From NCBI RefSeq assembly GCF_005222675.1, contig NZ_STGE01000074.1, positions 146,107-210,106 on the forward strand: a stretch of DNA of 64,000 nucleotides, written 5' to 3'. Below the pieces are notes generated by a model. That model searched no databases and was not told the DNA's origin. It saw nothing but the letters and a program-made list of their open reading frames with translations. This stretch comes from Mycolicibacterium sp. CR10. Its GTDB lineage: Bacteria; Actinomycetota; Actinomycetes; Mycobacteriales; Mycobacteriaceae. Shown here one piece after another: positions 52,484 to 62,800 of the stretch (positions within the stretch are counted from its first letter, which is position 1; each line of letters begins with the position of its first letter). The position numbers and the translations under genes were made by a program.

Positions 52484-53298
52484 TGGGTCTCGCCCCGACC
52501 GGTCCCGGCTGGCTTTTCTGCCCGGCCGACCGCCCTGAGCGCTTCGAAAAGGCAGCCGCCGCAGCCGATGTCGTCATCCTGGACCTCGAGGACGGGGTGG
52601 CCGCCAAGGACCGGGCAGCAGCGCGGGAGGCGCTGGTGGCCACGCCGCTCGACCCGGCGCGCACCGTGGTGCGGGTCAACCCCGTCACCACCGCCGATCA
52701 CGCACTGGACGTCGAGGCGCTGAAGTCCACCGACTACACGACGGTGATGCTGGCCAAGACCGAGACCGCCGAGCAGGTGGCATCGCTGGCGCCGCTGCAG
52801 GTCGTGGTCCTTGTCGAAACCCCGTTGGGCGCGCTCGCCGTCACCGAGACCGCGCGCGTCGACAATGCGTTCGCTGTCATGTGGGGTGCCGAGGACCTGT
52901 TCGCCGCCACCGGAGGCACCGCCAACCGGTGGCCCGACGGCAGTTACCGCGACGTCGCCAGGCATGTGCGGTCACAGAGCCTGTTGGCCGCCAAGGCCTA
53001 CGGGCGGATGGCGCTCGATTCGGTGTACCTCGACATCAAGAACCTCGACGGGCTGCGTGCCGAGACCGACGACGCCGTCGCGGTGGGTTTCGACGCGAAG
53101 GTCGCCATCCACCCCACTCAGGTCGCGGTGATCCGCGCAGGTTATGCGCCCACCGATGATCAGATCACCTGGGCCAGGGCGGTTCTGGCCAGGGTGGCCG
53201 ACGAACGCGGCGTGTTTCAGTTCGACGGGCAGATGGTGGACATGCCGGTGCTGCGGCGCGCCGAGCGCATCGTGGCCCTGGCGCCGTCGGACGGCTGA
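52483..53298 (+). CDS. citE: CitE-like beta-hydroxyacyl-CoA lyase
   Basis: The 271-residue TIM-barrel lyase has FCPADRPERFEKAAAAADVVILDLEDGVA with the metal-binding Asp-Glu pair, and VVLVETPLGALAV with the second acidic ligand. The M. tuberculosis homologue Rv2498c cleaves (R)-3-hydroxy-3-methylglutaryl-CoA in leucine breakdown and citramalyl-CoA in itaconate breakdown. It is the last gene of the operon here; the bkdABC genes that follow in M. tuberculosis are missing. The stop lies one base from the convergent crotonase. Confidence 0.92.
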   Translation: MGLAPTGPGWLFCPADRPERFEKAAAAADVVILDLEDGVAAKDRAAAREALVATPLDPARTVVRVNPVTTADHALDVEALKSTDYTTVMLAKTETAEQVASLAPLQVVVLVETPLGALAVTETARVDNAFAVMWGAEDLFAATGGTANRWPDGSYRDVARHVRSQSLLAAKAYGRMALDSVYLDIKNLDGLRAETDDAVAVGFDAKVAIHPTQVAVIRAGYAPTDDQITWARAVLARVADERGVFQFDGQMVDMPVLRRAERIVALAPSDG

Positions 53299-53299
53299 G

Positions 53300-54052
53300 C
53301 TACCGGCGTTTCGCGGCGGCCAGGCGCGCGGCGAATTCAGGTGACTCGATCGAGGCGGCTTGCGGCACGATTTCGACGTCGACGGCGATCCGGTGCTGAT
53401 CGAGGTCGACGGTGCCCGGGCTCGCGGTGGCCCGCATCGACGCCTTCGTCGCCAGGACCACTTCGCGCGGCGCGGACGCCGGATCCGCCGCCAGGGATCG
53501 GGCCGCCGCGACCGGATCGTCGGCGACCTCCAGCGCGAGCCCGTGTCGGACGGCTGCGTCGGCGTCGAAGCGCATCCCGAACAGCAACGCCGCCCGCGCC
53601 GCCTGAGGTCCGATCGCCCGCTGCAGCATCCACGTCGCGCCGCCGCCCGGGTGGATGCCGAGCTTCTGGAACCGCGGGTCGAACATCGCCGACGGCCCGG
53701 CGATACGGACGTCGGCCGCCAGCGCCAGGTTCAGGCCCGCACCCACCGCGGGGCCGTTGACCGCCGCGATGGTGGGCAGCGTGCACTGCGCGACGGCGAG
53801 GAAGCCGTCGTAGATCACCCGCAGGCCGTCCTCGGTCGCCGCGCCCAGGGCGGTCAGGTCGGCGCCGGCGCAGAACGCCTTACCCGCGCCGGTGACGATC
53901 ACCGCGTGCACGTCGGGGTCTGCTTCGGCGGCCTCGACGGCGGCCCGCAGCGCCGCCGAACTCTCCGCCGTGACCGCGTTGCGACGGTCGGGATCGTTGA
54001 CGGTGATGAGCGCGACGCGGTCTTCGACCTGCATCAGTACGAGTTCAGACAC
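53300..54052 (-). CDS. enoyl-CoA hydratase/isomerase family protein
   Basis: The 250-residue crotonase has AFCAGADLTALG as the oxyanion loop and VNGPAVGAGLNLALAADVRIAGPSAMFDPRFQKLGIHPGGGATWML, where typical active-site glutamates are absent, so it may be an isomerase or a non-hydratase. GTG 54052 is the start; an ATG six codons later is possible. It converges on citE and is followed upstream by the thioesterase gene in the same direction. Confidence 0.88.
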   Translation of the reverse strand: MSELVLMQVEDRVALITVNDPDRRNAVTAESSAALRAAVEAAEADPDVHAVIVTGAGKAFCAGADLTALGAATEDGLRVIYDGFLAVAQCTLPTIAAVNGPAVGAGLNLALAADVRIAGPSAMFDPRFQKLGIHPGGGATWMLQRAIGPQAARAALLFGMRFDADAAVRHGLALEVADDPVAAARSLAADPASAPREVVLATKASMRATASPGTVDLDQHRIAVDVEIVPQAASIESPEFAARLAAAKRR

Positions 54053-54092
54053 CCGCCCAGCGTAGAGGGGTGGCGGTTTGGCACCGCCACGG

Positions 54093-54857
54093 CTACAGCT
54101 TGCGCAACAGGGCGGCGGCCCGAACGTCGCCGTCGACCGTCAGCGCGATCTGCACGTCGTGGATCTGGCCGGAGTCGTGGCGCTTCCACTCGAGGGTGAT
54201 GTCCTCGCCGTACTTGATCGGCTTGCGGTACTCGATCACCGCGCGATAGGGCGGCGTGCAGACGTCCGGCACCAGGGCCATCACCTCGTGGATAGCGTGC
54301 CAGTAGGCGGTGTTGGTGACGTGTTCGAAGATGTCGATGTCGGTGCGGCGCAGCGCGAACGGCAATGTCTCGTCGGCGCCGTCGGGGTTCTGCAACCACG
54401 GACGCCACTTGAGCCGGTGGATATCGGTGGTGGACGCGAAGCGCTCCACCAGTGAGTCTGAAACCCGTTGCGGTGTCAGCGTCTTCGAGTTGATGGCGAT
54501 CCAGAACCCCTCGGTCTCGATGCGACCGCCGTCGCTGCCGACGAGGTCGACGCGCATCGTGCACCACCGCGATGACAGCGCCGAGCACCAGCGGCTGAAC
54601 GCGATGTCATTGGGGAACTCGATCGGTTCGATCACGTCGATGACGGTGCGCTGCACCAGCCAGTGCGGGTGCTCTTCGGCCTCGCCGGCGTCCACCAGGT
54701 TCTCGGCGCCGACGTCCTGGATGTAGCGGGCGACGCCGTCGAGGCGCAGGTCGAGGTTGCCGTCGAGGTCGCCGGTGGCCACCCGCCACGAGGTGCGGTA
54801 GATGTACCCGGTTGCGGGCAGCGGGGTGAGTCGACGGTCGACGTCGTTGGCGGGCAT
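54093..54857 (-). CDS. acyl-ACP thioesterase family protein (FatA-like)
   Basis: The 254-residue protein has two hot-dog domains of the acyl-ACP thioesterase family: RTSWRVATGDLDGNLDLRLDGVARYIQDVGAENL in the first half and FALRRTDIDIFEHVTNTAYWHAIHEVM with the catalytic Asp/Asn/His set in the second. M. tuberculosis Rv2001 is of this type. It probably releases fatty acids from a carrier. The gene is 40 bases from the crotonase and could be co-transcribed. Its promoter abuts a pseudogene scrap. Confidence 0.87.
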   Translation of the reverse strand: MPANDVDRRLTPLPATGYIYRTSWRVATGDLDGNLDLRLDGVARYIQDVGAENLVDAGEAEEHPHWLVQRTVIDVIEPIEFPNDIAFSRWCSALSSRWCTMRVDLVGSDGGRIETEGFWIAINSKTLTPQRVSDSLVERFASTTDIHRLKWRPWLQNPDGADETLPFALRRTDIDIFEHVTNTAYWHAIHEVMALVPDVCTPPYRAVIEYRKPIKYGEDITLEWKRHDSGQIHDVQIALTVDGDVRAAALLRKL

Positions 54858-54868
54858 CGCGGCTTAGC

Positions 54869-55060
54869 CTACGGACCCTCGTCGTCTTCGGGGAGTAGGC
54901 GTTCGGGGTGGTGGTAGTTGTTGGTTCTGGCTTGGCCGGTGTCGAGGTCAGGTGGGGGGAGCCATTCGGTGTGGCCGCGGCTGTTTTTGCGGGTGGCCCA
55001 GTCGGTTTTTTCGATCATCTAGTTGTCGGGTGGGCAGGCCAGGGTGAGGTTGTCGATGTT
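54869..55060 (-). pseudogene. 3' remnant of a 13E12-type DUF222/HNH endonuclease gene
   Basis: In the minus frame ending at 54869, the sequence reads IDNLTLACPPDN, then an in-frame TAG (55019-55021), then WATRKNSRGHTEWLPPPDLD and TGQARTNNYHHPERLL. This is the conserved C-terminus of the 13E12-repeat HNH proteins. No catalytic HNH core or upstream coding sequence remains, as the FAAL stop starts 20 bases upstream. It is therefore a decayed gene end, left between the thioesterase and the lipopeptide genes. Confidence 0.75.
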
Positions 55061-55079
55061 GACTATGTAGCCTGCGCGC

Positions 55080-56801
55080 CTACCCGTCCAGCCGCTGGAA
55101 CCCGCCGTCCTGGTAGCGCTGCACGCACGCTGCACGCCTGACTTTGCCGCTGGTGGTGATGGGAATCGAGCCGGGCGCCACCAGGACGACATCCTGGACA
55201 CTCACGCCGTGTGCATTGGATACCGCCGCGGTGGCCTGCTCCCGGATGAGACGAAAGTTCTCGGCCACCTCCTCGTCGGACTGGCCGCGCTTCTTGACTT
55301 CGACGACAACCACCAACTTTTCGGTGGCGTCATCCACGATCGCGACGGCCGCGGCCCGGCCTCTCGATATCTCCGAGACGGTTGCTTCGATATCGTCGGG
55401 GTAGTGGTTACGTCCGCGCACGATCAAGAGGTCCTTGATGCGGCCGACGATGAACAGTTCTCCTTCGGAGATGAATCCGAGGTCTCCGGTTTTCAGCCAG
55501 CGATCTTCGGGTGTGCCGGGCGACGGGGCGGTGATCGTCGCCCCGAACGTCTGTGCGGTCTCGACAGGTCGCTGCCAGTACCCAGAGCTGACGTTGTCAC
55601 CGTGTACCCAGATCTCGCCGATGATCTCCGCCGGGTTCTCGGTGGCGGTTTCGGGATCGACTATTCGGACGAGAGGCCACCGCGGCTTGCCGTAACTGGC
55701 CAACGGCGTGCCGGTTGTGCATCGCTTCGCGTGGCCCGCCGACAACTTCTCGGGCTCGAAATGGACGAAATCGGCCGGCCTGCCGGGCCCGTCGGCGGCA
55801 ACGAAGACGGTTGCTTCTGCGAGCCCATAGGAGGGTCTTATCGCCGACGACGGGAAATGGTAGGCAGCGAACCGCTGGTTGAAACGCGTGATGGTGGCCG
55901 GATTGACCCGCTCGGCACCGCAATTGATGAACGACACGTCCCCGAGGTCGAGCCCGGCCATGTCCTCGTCCGACGTTCGGGCGGCGGCGAGCGTGAAAGC
56001 GAAGTTCGGCGCTGCCGACAACACCTGCGGGTTGCTTGCCATCAGCTGCATCCATCGGGCCGGTCGCTGAAGAAAAGCTATCGGACTCGTGATCACCGAC
56101 GGCCAGCCACCGAAGATGCCGGTGCACACGCCGCACATCAAGCCCATGTCGTGGTAGAACGGCAGCCACGACACCGTGGTCTGGGGCATCTGGTAGTCGC
56201 GAATGTAGGTGGCGACCATCTGCTCCCAGTTGGTCAACAGGTTCTTGTGGGAGACCACCACCCCAGCCGGCGTACGCGTTGAGCCGGAGGTGTACTGCAG
56301 GTAGGCAATGTCCGATCCGCTGCGTCGTCGTGCCCCGGATGCTCTGCGGGAGTCCAGGTCGAGCGAATCGATCTCGACCACCGAGGGCGCGGCATTGTCC
56401 TCGGACGGCAGCGCGTAGGGGACGACGCTCTCGACGACGGCGGACGTCGTGAGAACGACAGTAGGAGAGGCATCCTGCAGGACCGCGGTGACGCGCTCAT
56501 CGTGAATGGCCACCGTCGGAACAGACAGCGGAACCGCGACCAGTCCTGCTTCCAACGCGCCCAGGAACGCGACGATGTACTCGAGTCCTTGCGGTGCCAA
56601 GATGACCGCGCGGTCACCGGTCGAGCCGCGGCCCTCGAGTTCCAGCGCAAGGTTGACCGAGCGCCGATACAACTGCGCCCAGGTCAGGCTTTCGGCAACG
56701 CCTTCCCAATCCTGTTCGTAATCAAGGAATGTGAATGCGGTCTCATTGGGTTGCAAACTCGCGCGTTCACGCAGGACGGTGCCGATCGAAGAGTTGGTCA
56801 T
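55080..56801 (-). CDS. fatty acyl-AMP ligase (FAAL) of a lipopeptide cluster
   Basis: The 573-residue enzyme has the FAAL pattern: LQYTSGSTRTPAGVVVSH as the P-loop, SWLPFYHDMGLMCGV, YGLAEATVF, and TGDLGFISEGELFIVGRIKDLLIVRGRNHYPDDIEATV. FAALs activate a fatty acid as acyl-adenylate and load it on a carrier protein of a PKS or NRPS rather than on CoA. ATG 56801 follows GGAGG. It is downstream of the NRPS by 16 bases in the same direction, so it likely supplies the acyl chain for the peptide. The frame is open 40 codons further up without FAAL sequence. Confidence 0.92.
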   Translation of the reverse strand: MTNSSIGTVLRERASLQPNETAFTFLDYEQDWEGVAESLTWAQLYRRSVNLALELEGRGSTGDRAVILAPQGLEYIVAFLGALEAGLVAVPLSVPTVAIHDERVTAVLQDASPTVVLTTSAVVESVVPYALPSEDNAAPSVVEIDSLDLDSRRASGARRRSGSDIAYLQYTSGSTRTPAGVVVSHKNLLTNWEQMVATYIRDYQMPQTTVSWLPFYHDMGLMCGVCTGIFGGWPSVITSPIAFLQRPARWMQLMASNPQVLSAAPNFAFTLAAARTSDEDMAGLDLGDVSFINCGAERVNPATITRFNQRFAAYHFPSSAIRPSYGLAEATVFVAADGPGRPADFVHFEPEKLSAGHAKRCTTGTPLASYGKPRWPLVRIVDPETATENPAEIIGEIWVHGDNVSSGYWQRPVETAQTFGATITAPSPGTPEDRWLKTGDLGFISEGELFIVGRIKDLLIVRGRNHYPDDIEATVSEISRGRAAAVAIVDDATEKLVVVVEVKKRGQSDEEVAENFRLIREQATAAVSNAHGVSVQDVVLVAPGSIPITTSGKVRRAACVQRYQDGGFQRLDG

Positions 56802-56817
56802 GGGAGAACCTCCAGCC

Positions 56818-59800
56818 TCATGCGTCCAGTGAATGTTTGAGCTGATCGCCGTAGAGTCGCAGCGATGCGGGGTTGAGCATGTCGTGGTGGGTACAGTCCA
56901 CCGAATGCGCCGTGATGTCACCGGCGACGTGCCTCCGCCACCTCCGCAGTTTGAGTCGCGTCGCCGCCCGGGTCCGCCATCCGCCCAGTCGAGCCAGCAG
57001 CCCGGAGTCGGCGGTGTTCGTCAGTGCGCTCCGTGCGGCAGAGAAGATGACCATGTCGCCGTCGAACACATCGGGTACGTATCCCCGGAGATGGCGCTGG
57101 TTGGCATTGACGCCGTGAACCATGATGTCCACCAGCTGTTTCGGTGGGAGCGGAAACTCCACCCCCGATCGGTCGCGAATCAGTTCCTCGGCACGTTGGT
57201 AGGTCAATGGTCCCGACAGCCGCGGAATGCGGATCCGGTTGGTGCGCAACAGATGTTCAAGGATCTGACTTTCGTCGAGGACCCTGTTCCTCGGGACGAG
57301 CAGGCTGGCACTGAAGGCCGGGTCCAGCAGGACGAGGCGTTGCACATCACATCCGCGTCGACGGAGCTCGACGGCGAGCTCGTGCGCGACGACGCCGCCG
57401 AAGGACCATCCGAGGATCTTGTAGGGTCCGGTGGGGTAGGCGGCCTGCAGTCTGTCTGCGTAGCGTGCGGCCATGGTGCGGATCGAGTCGGGTTCGGCCT
57501 CGCCGTCCCGGGCGACCTGGTTGAAACCGATGATCGGGCCGTCGAGGTATCCGCCCAGGGTCCGATACGACCAGCTCAGTCCGAGACCATCGTGGACACA
57601 GCACAGCGGAATCCCCGGACCGTCTTGGAAGACCTCGACGGGAACCACCTCGTCGGTGTTGTCGGTCCTTCCCAACTGCTGGCTGAGGCCTCGAACCGAC
57701 GGTGCGTAGAAGACCGTGCGCACCGCGAGGTGGGCGTCCAGCGTGGTGTTGATCGCCGCGACCGCCCGCATAGCGGACAGCGAGTCGCCGCCGAGATCGA
57801 AGAACGAGTCGTCCACGCCGACGCGCTCGACACCGAGCACCTGGGCGAAGATACCGGCGATGGTCTCCTCGGTCGGAGTCTGCGGCGCCTCGAAGGCGGT
57901 GGCGGTGAACACCGGTGCGGGCAGGGCTTTGCGGTCGAGCTTGCCCGACGCGGTCAACGGAAACTCGTCCAGCGCCACGATGTGCGCAGGCACCATGTAG
58001 TCGGGCAACCGTTCGGACAGTCGCTGGCGAAGTGTGCTGACAGTGGTGTTGGTGTGGGGGTTGTTGGCGTGGGTGGCGCGTTGGCGTGAGCCCGGCGAAG
58101 GCAGATAGACGTCGGTCAGCGGTGAGAAGTCTTGGGAGGCAGGGTCTCCGACGCTCAGGAAGACGGCATCGACGGTGCCGGGTCGGGAACCCCAGGTGAC
58201 GGCCACGCGGTAGCCGGCATCCTCGCCGAGGCGGTACAGCTGCTCAGGTGTGGCGGCAGCGTGCTCGGGTGCACCGTCGTGCGACAGTCCGGAGAAGAGG
58301 TCGTGCTCGATGTGAACGTCGGAGATCAAGCCGGCGCGGGGGATGTCGGTGACGCGGACCGCGGCGGGACGCTGGGATGCCACCCGGGACTGCAGACCGT
58401 GCAGTCCGTCGCATTCGCCCCACGTCCAGGTGGGGTCGTCGGCCACAGAGCGCGCCGGGGTAGGCGCCTTGTGGACGGTGACGTCGTAGCGGTATCGGGT
58501 GAGTTCGTTGTCGGCCGACCCCCGTTTGACTTGGACGTCGAGTCCGGCGATGTCGGGATGGTCGGCTGCCCAGGTGGTGAAAAACTCTGGGGCCAGGAGC
58601 AATTCGGCCTCGCTGACCATGGCACGGTGCACTCGCTCGCGGATCTCGGCGGTGTCGGCGGCCGTGGTGCGAGCGAGCGCGACTGCAGTTTGGAATGCCC
58701 GTTGCAGGCTGTGGTTGCGGACGTCGCCGATGAACAGGGAGCCGCCGGCGCTCAGCAGACCCACGGCCTTATCGAGAACCTCGGCCAGATAACCCCTATT
58801 GGGGAAGTACTGGATGGTCGAGTTGATGACGATGGTGTCGAAGCCGCCCTGCGGCAACGCCTCGGTGTCGTGAGCCGGTCGGGTCAGCAGCTCGACGCGG
58901 TCACGCCAGGGGATGTCCAACTGCGCCAACGAGCGAGCGAGATTGTCGATGGCCACCGCCGACATATCGGTGGCGACGTAGTGCTCGCAGTGGGGGGCGA
59001 TCTGCGACAGCAACAAGCCGGAGCCCGCGCCGATCTCCAGCACTCGCCGCGGCTGCAGGGCGAGGATGCGGTCCACGGTGGTCGACCGCCATTCCTCCAT
59101 CTCGACCAGCGGAATCGGATCGAGGGTATAGCTGCTGTTCCAGCCCCGGAAGTCCACGCCGAACTCCGGCAGCCCGACCTCGGCGTCGTAGAGGTCGTCG
59201 TACATCTGCTGCCACTCTTCGACGATCTCGGTGTCGTGGTCGGCGGCGGCGGTCTGATCGAGCGTGATGTAGGTGACGAGCTGGGCACCTGCGTCGCCGT
59301 CGTGCACCGTCGCGACGGCCTGGGTCACCTGCGGGCAGTCCAGCAAGGTGGTCTCGATTTCGCCCAACTCGATGCGGTAGCCGCGAATCTTGACCTGCTC
59401 GTCGGCGCGTCCAACGAACTGCAACTGTCCGTCGGCGCCCCACCACACCAGATCGCCGGTGCGATACATCCGCGCCCCCGGCACCCCGAACGGACAGGCG
59501 ATGAATCGGGAGGCGGTCAACCCGGTGCGGCCGGCGTATCCCAGGCCGACTCCGCGGCCAGCGACGTACAGGTCGCCGATCACCCCGGCCGGGACCGGCC
59601 GCATCCACGAATCCAGCACGAAGAAAGCGAGATTCGCCAGCGGCACCCCGACAGGGCTGGCATTGCTGTCGGCATCGGCGGCGACGATGTCGCGGAACGA
59701 GGCATGCACGGTCGTCTCGGTGGTGCCGTACAGATTGATCAGCCGAGGTGATTCCGGGTGGTTCTGCAGCCAGGGCCGAAGGCGACGCGGCTCGAGCGCT

Positions 59801-62800
59801 TCGCCGGCGAACAGCACCGCCTGCAGTTCCAGCTGCCGGCCCAGTTCGGGCTGCAGCACGTCGGCGGTCTGCATCGCGTAGAACGCCGACGGGGTGCGGC
59901 TCAGGACGGTGACGCGTTCCTTGACCATCAATGCGTGAAAATCCTCGGGGGAGCGGGCAACCGATTCGGACACCACCACCAGGCGTCCACCGCCGAGCAG
60001 GGCACCCCAGATCTCGCACACCGAGACGTCGAAGGCCAACGAGTGGCACTGCGACCACACACCTGCCCGCGGCAGGTCGTTGTCCAGAGATTGCAGCAGC
60101 TGGGTGACGTTCTGATGAGTGATGGCAACGCCTTTGGGCTTGCCGGTGGTGCCCGAGGTGTAGATGAAGTAGGCGATGTCGTCCGGGGCGGGTGCCACCA
60201 GGTCCGCGCTCGGGCCCTCGAGAGCGGTGGGGTCGCCGACATCAATGATTGGTAGCTCGAACCCCGCCAGGCGCGACCGCAGGTCCGTGGTGGTGACGGC
60301 GGCGATCGGCGCGGCGTCGGAGAGCATGAACTCGATCCGGGCGCTCGGCACCGAGGGATCGAGCGGCAGGTAGGCCGCTCCGGTCTTGAGGATCGCCAGG
60401 ATGGCCACGATCGCGTCGGCGGAGCGGGGGAGCAGCAGAGCCACACACTGTCCGGGTCGTGCACCGTGACGGGACAGATTGTGCGCCAGGTGGTTTGACC
60501 TGGAGTCGAGCTCCCGGTAGCTCAGCGACTGCTCGTCGAAGGTCAGCGCCACCGCCTCCGGAGTGGATGCCGCCTGAGCGGCCCACAGGTCCGGTATCGA
60601 CCCTGTCGATGGCGTCGATGCGGTCAACACCGCCCGATTGCTCCATTCATCGAGCCGGGCGTGTTCGTCGGCGTCGACCACGTCCATCGAGGAAAGCCGT
60701 CGCGCGGAGTCGGTGGTGAGGGCCGCCAACACCCGCTCGAATCGCTCGACTAGCGTTTCGATGGTGGCGGCGTCGAACACGTCGGTGCGGAACTCCACCA
60801 CGCCCCGTATCCCGGCGGCCTCGCCGGACTCGGTGAAGCGTTCGGCCAAGTTGAACAGCAGGTCCATGCGGGCGGTATGGGTATCCGCGGACATCTGCGT
60901 GACCTGCAGGTCGCCGAGCGCCAGCCCGGAGGCGGACTCGGTGTCGTCCGGCCCGGCGAAGTTCTGCCAGGCCAGCATGACCTGGACGAGGGGCTGACGG
61001 GTCAGGGACCGGGTGGGGTTGAGTCGCTCGACGAGTACCTCGAAGGGCACGTCCTGATGGTCGTAGGCGCCCAGGCTGCGCTGCCGCACCTGGGCGAGCA
61101 GCTCGGCGATCGTGGGGTCGCCGGACAGATCGACCCGCAGCACCAGGGTGTTGACGAAGAACCCGACCAACTCATCGAGGGCGGGGTCGTTGCGGCCGGC
61201 GATCGGGAAGCCCACCGCCACATCGGAACTCGAACTGACCTTGGAGAGCAGCACCGCGAGGGCGGCCTGGATGACCATGAAGCTGGTGGCGTTGTGCGCG
61301 CGGGCGAAATCGCGCACCCGTTGCTGCAGTTCGGCGGGCCACTCGATCGTCACGTTGTCGCCGCGGTAGTCGGCGACCGGCGGGTAGGGGCGGTCGGTGG
61401 GCAGTTGCAGCTGTTCGGGCATTCCGGCGAGCGTGTCCAGCCAGTAGTCCAGCTGTGCGGAGATTCGGCTTTCGCTGTCGTGGAGATCGCCGAATTGTCT
61501 GCGCTGCCAGAGGGTGTAGTCGATGTACTGCACGGGCAGCGGTGCCCAATCCGGTGCCCGCCCCTGGCATCGGCTGGCGTAGGCCACGCTCAGATCGCGC
61601 ACCAGCGGGCTGATCGACCAGCCGTCGCCGGCGATGTGGTGCAACACGATTCCCACCAGATGCTGGTCGGGTGCCACCGAATAGACCTGTGCACGAATCG
61701 GGATCTCCGCCGAGAGGTCGAACCGGTAGCCCGCGAGTGCGATCAACTCACCGATCGCGTCCTGCTCGGGCAGCGACATCACCGCCGGGTCCGCACGTCT
61801 CCACATACCCGCCTCGGCCGGCACCACCTTCTGGAGAGGGACACCGTCGATGTCGGGGAAGATGGTGCGCAGCGATTCGTGGCGTGCAATCACGTCGTCG
61901 AGTGCCGCGCCCAAGACGTCGACGTCGAGCGGTCCATGGATGCGGAACACTGTCGGCATGTTGTAGGTCATGACGCCGCCGACGAACCGGTCGATGAACC
62001 ACAGCCGGCTCTGGGCGAAGGACAGTGGAATCACGTCGGGGCGTTCGACTTCGATCAGCGGTTCCCGTTGGCCCGCCAGCGTCTCGACGTGGGGTGCGAG
62101 TTCAGCGACTGTGGGGGCGTCGAACAGCGTGCGCACTGACAGGTGGGTGTCCAGGCCGGCGTTGACCGCGGCGATGAGGCGCATGGCGAGGATGCTGTCG
62201 CCGCCCAGGTCGAAGAACGAGTCGTCGACCCCGACGCGGGGCCGTCCGAGTACCTGGGCGTAGATGCCGGCGAGGATTTCTTCGACGGCGTTGGTGGGGG
62301 CGCGGTAGGTGCCCAGGGTGTTTTCGGGTGCGGGTAGGGCGCGGGTGTCGAGTTTGCCGTTGACGGTCAGCGGGATGGAGTCGAGGATCATGATCGCCGC
62401 GGGCACCATGTAGGGCGGTAGGGTGTTGGCTAGAGCGTTGCGTGCGGCAGCGGGATCGATTGTGCCGGGTGCTGTTTCGGTGATGTAGCCGATGAGGCGT
62501 GTGACGCCGGGTTGGTCTTCGCGGGCGATCACTGCCGCCTGGTCGACGCCCGCTAGTGCGGTCAGGGCGGTCTGGATTTCGCCGAGTTCGATGCGGTAGC
62601 CGCGGATTTTGACCTGTTCGTCGGCGCGGCCCAGGTACTGAAGTTGGCCGTCGGTGTTCCAGCGGACCAGGTCGCCGGTGCGGTACATCCGGGTGCCGGG
62701 CGCCCCGAACGGGCAGGCCACGAACCGTGATCCGGTCAGCCCGGTGCGATTGAGATACCCCATGGCGACGGCGTGGCCGGCGACGTAGAGTTCGCCGACC

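Noticed and set aside
58132..59751. Long plus-strand frame (539 codons) opposite the NRPS
   Set aside because: It lies fully within A2, the methyltransferase and the A2 tail on the other strand, and reads as low-complexity Val/Gly/Arg/Asp sequence without any domain.
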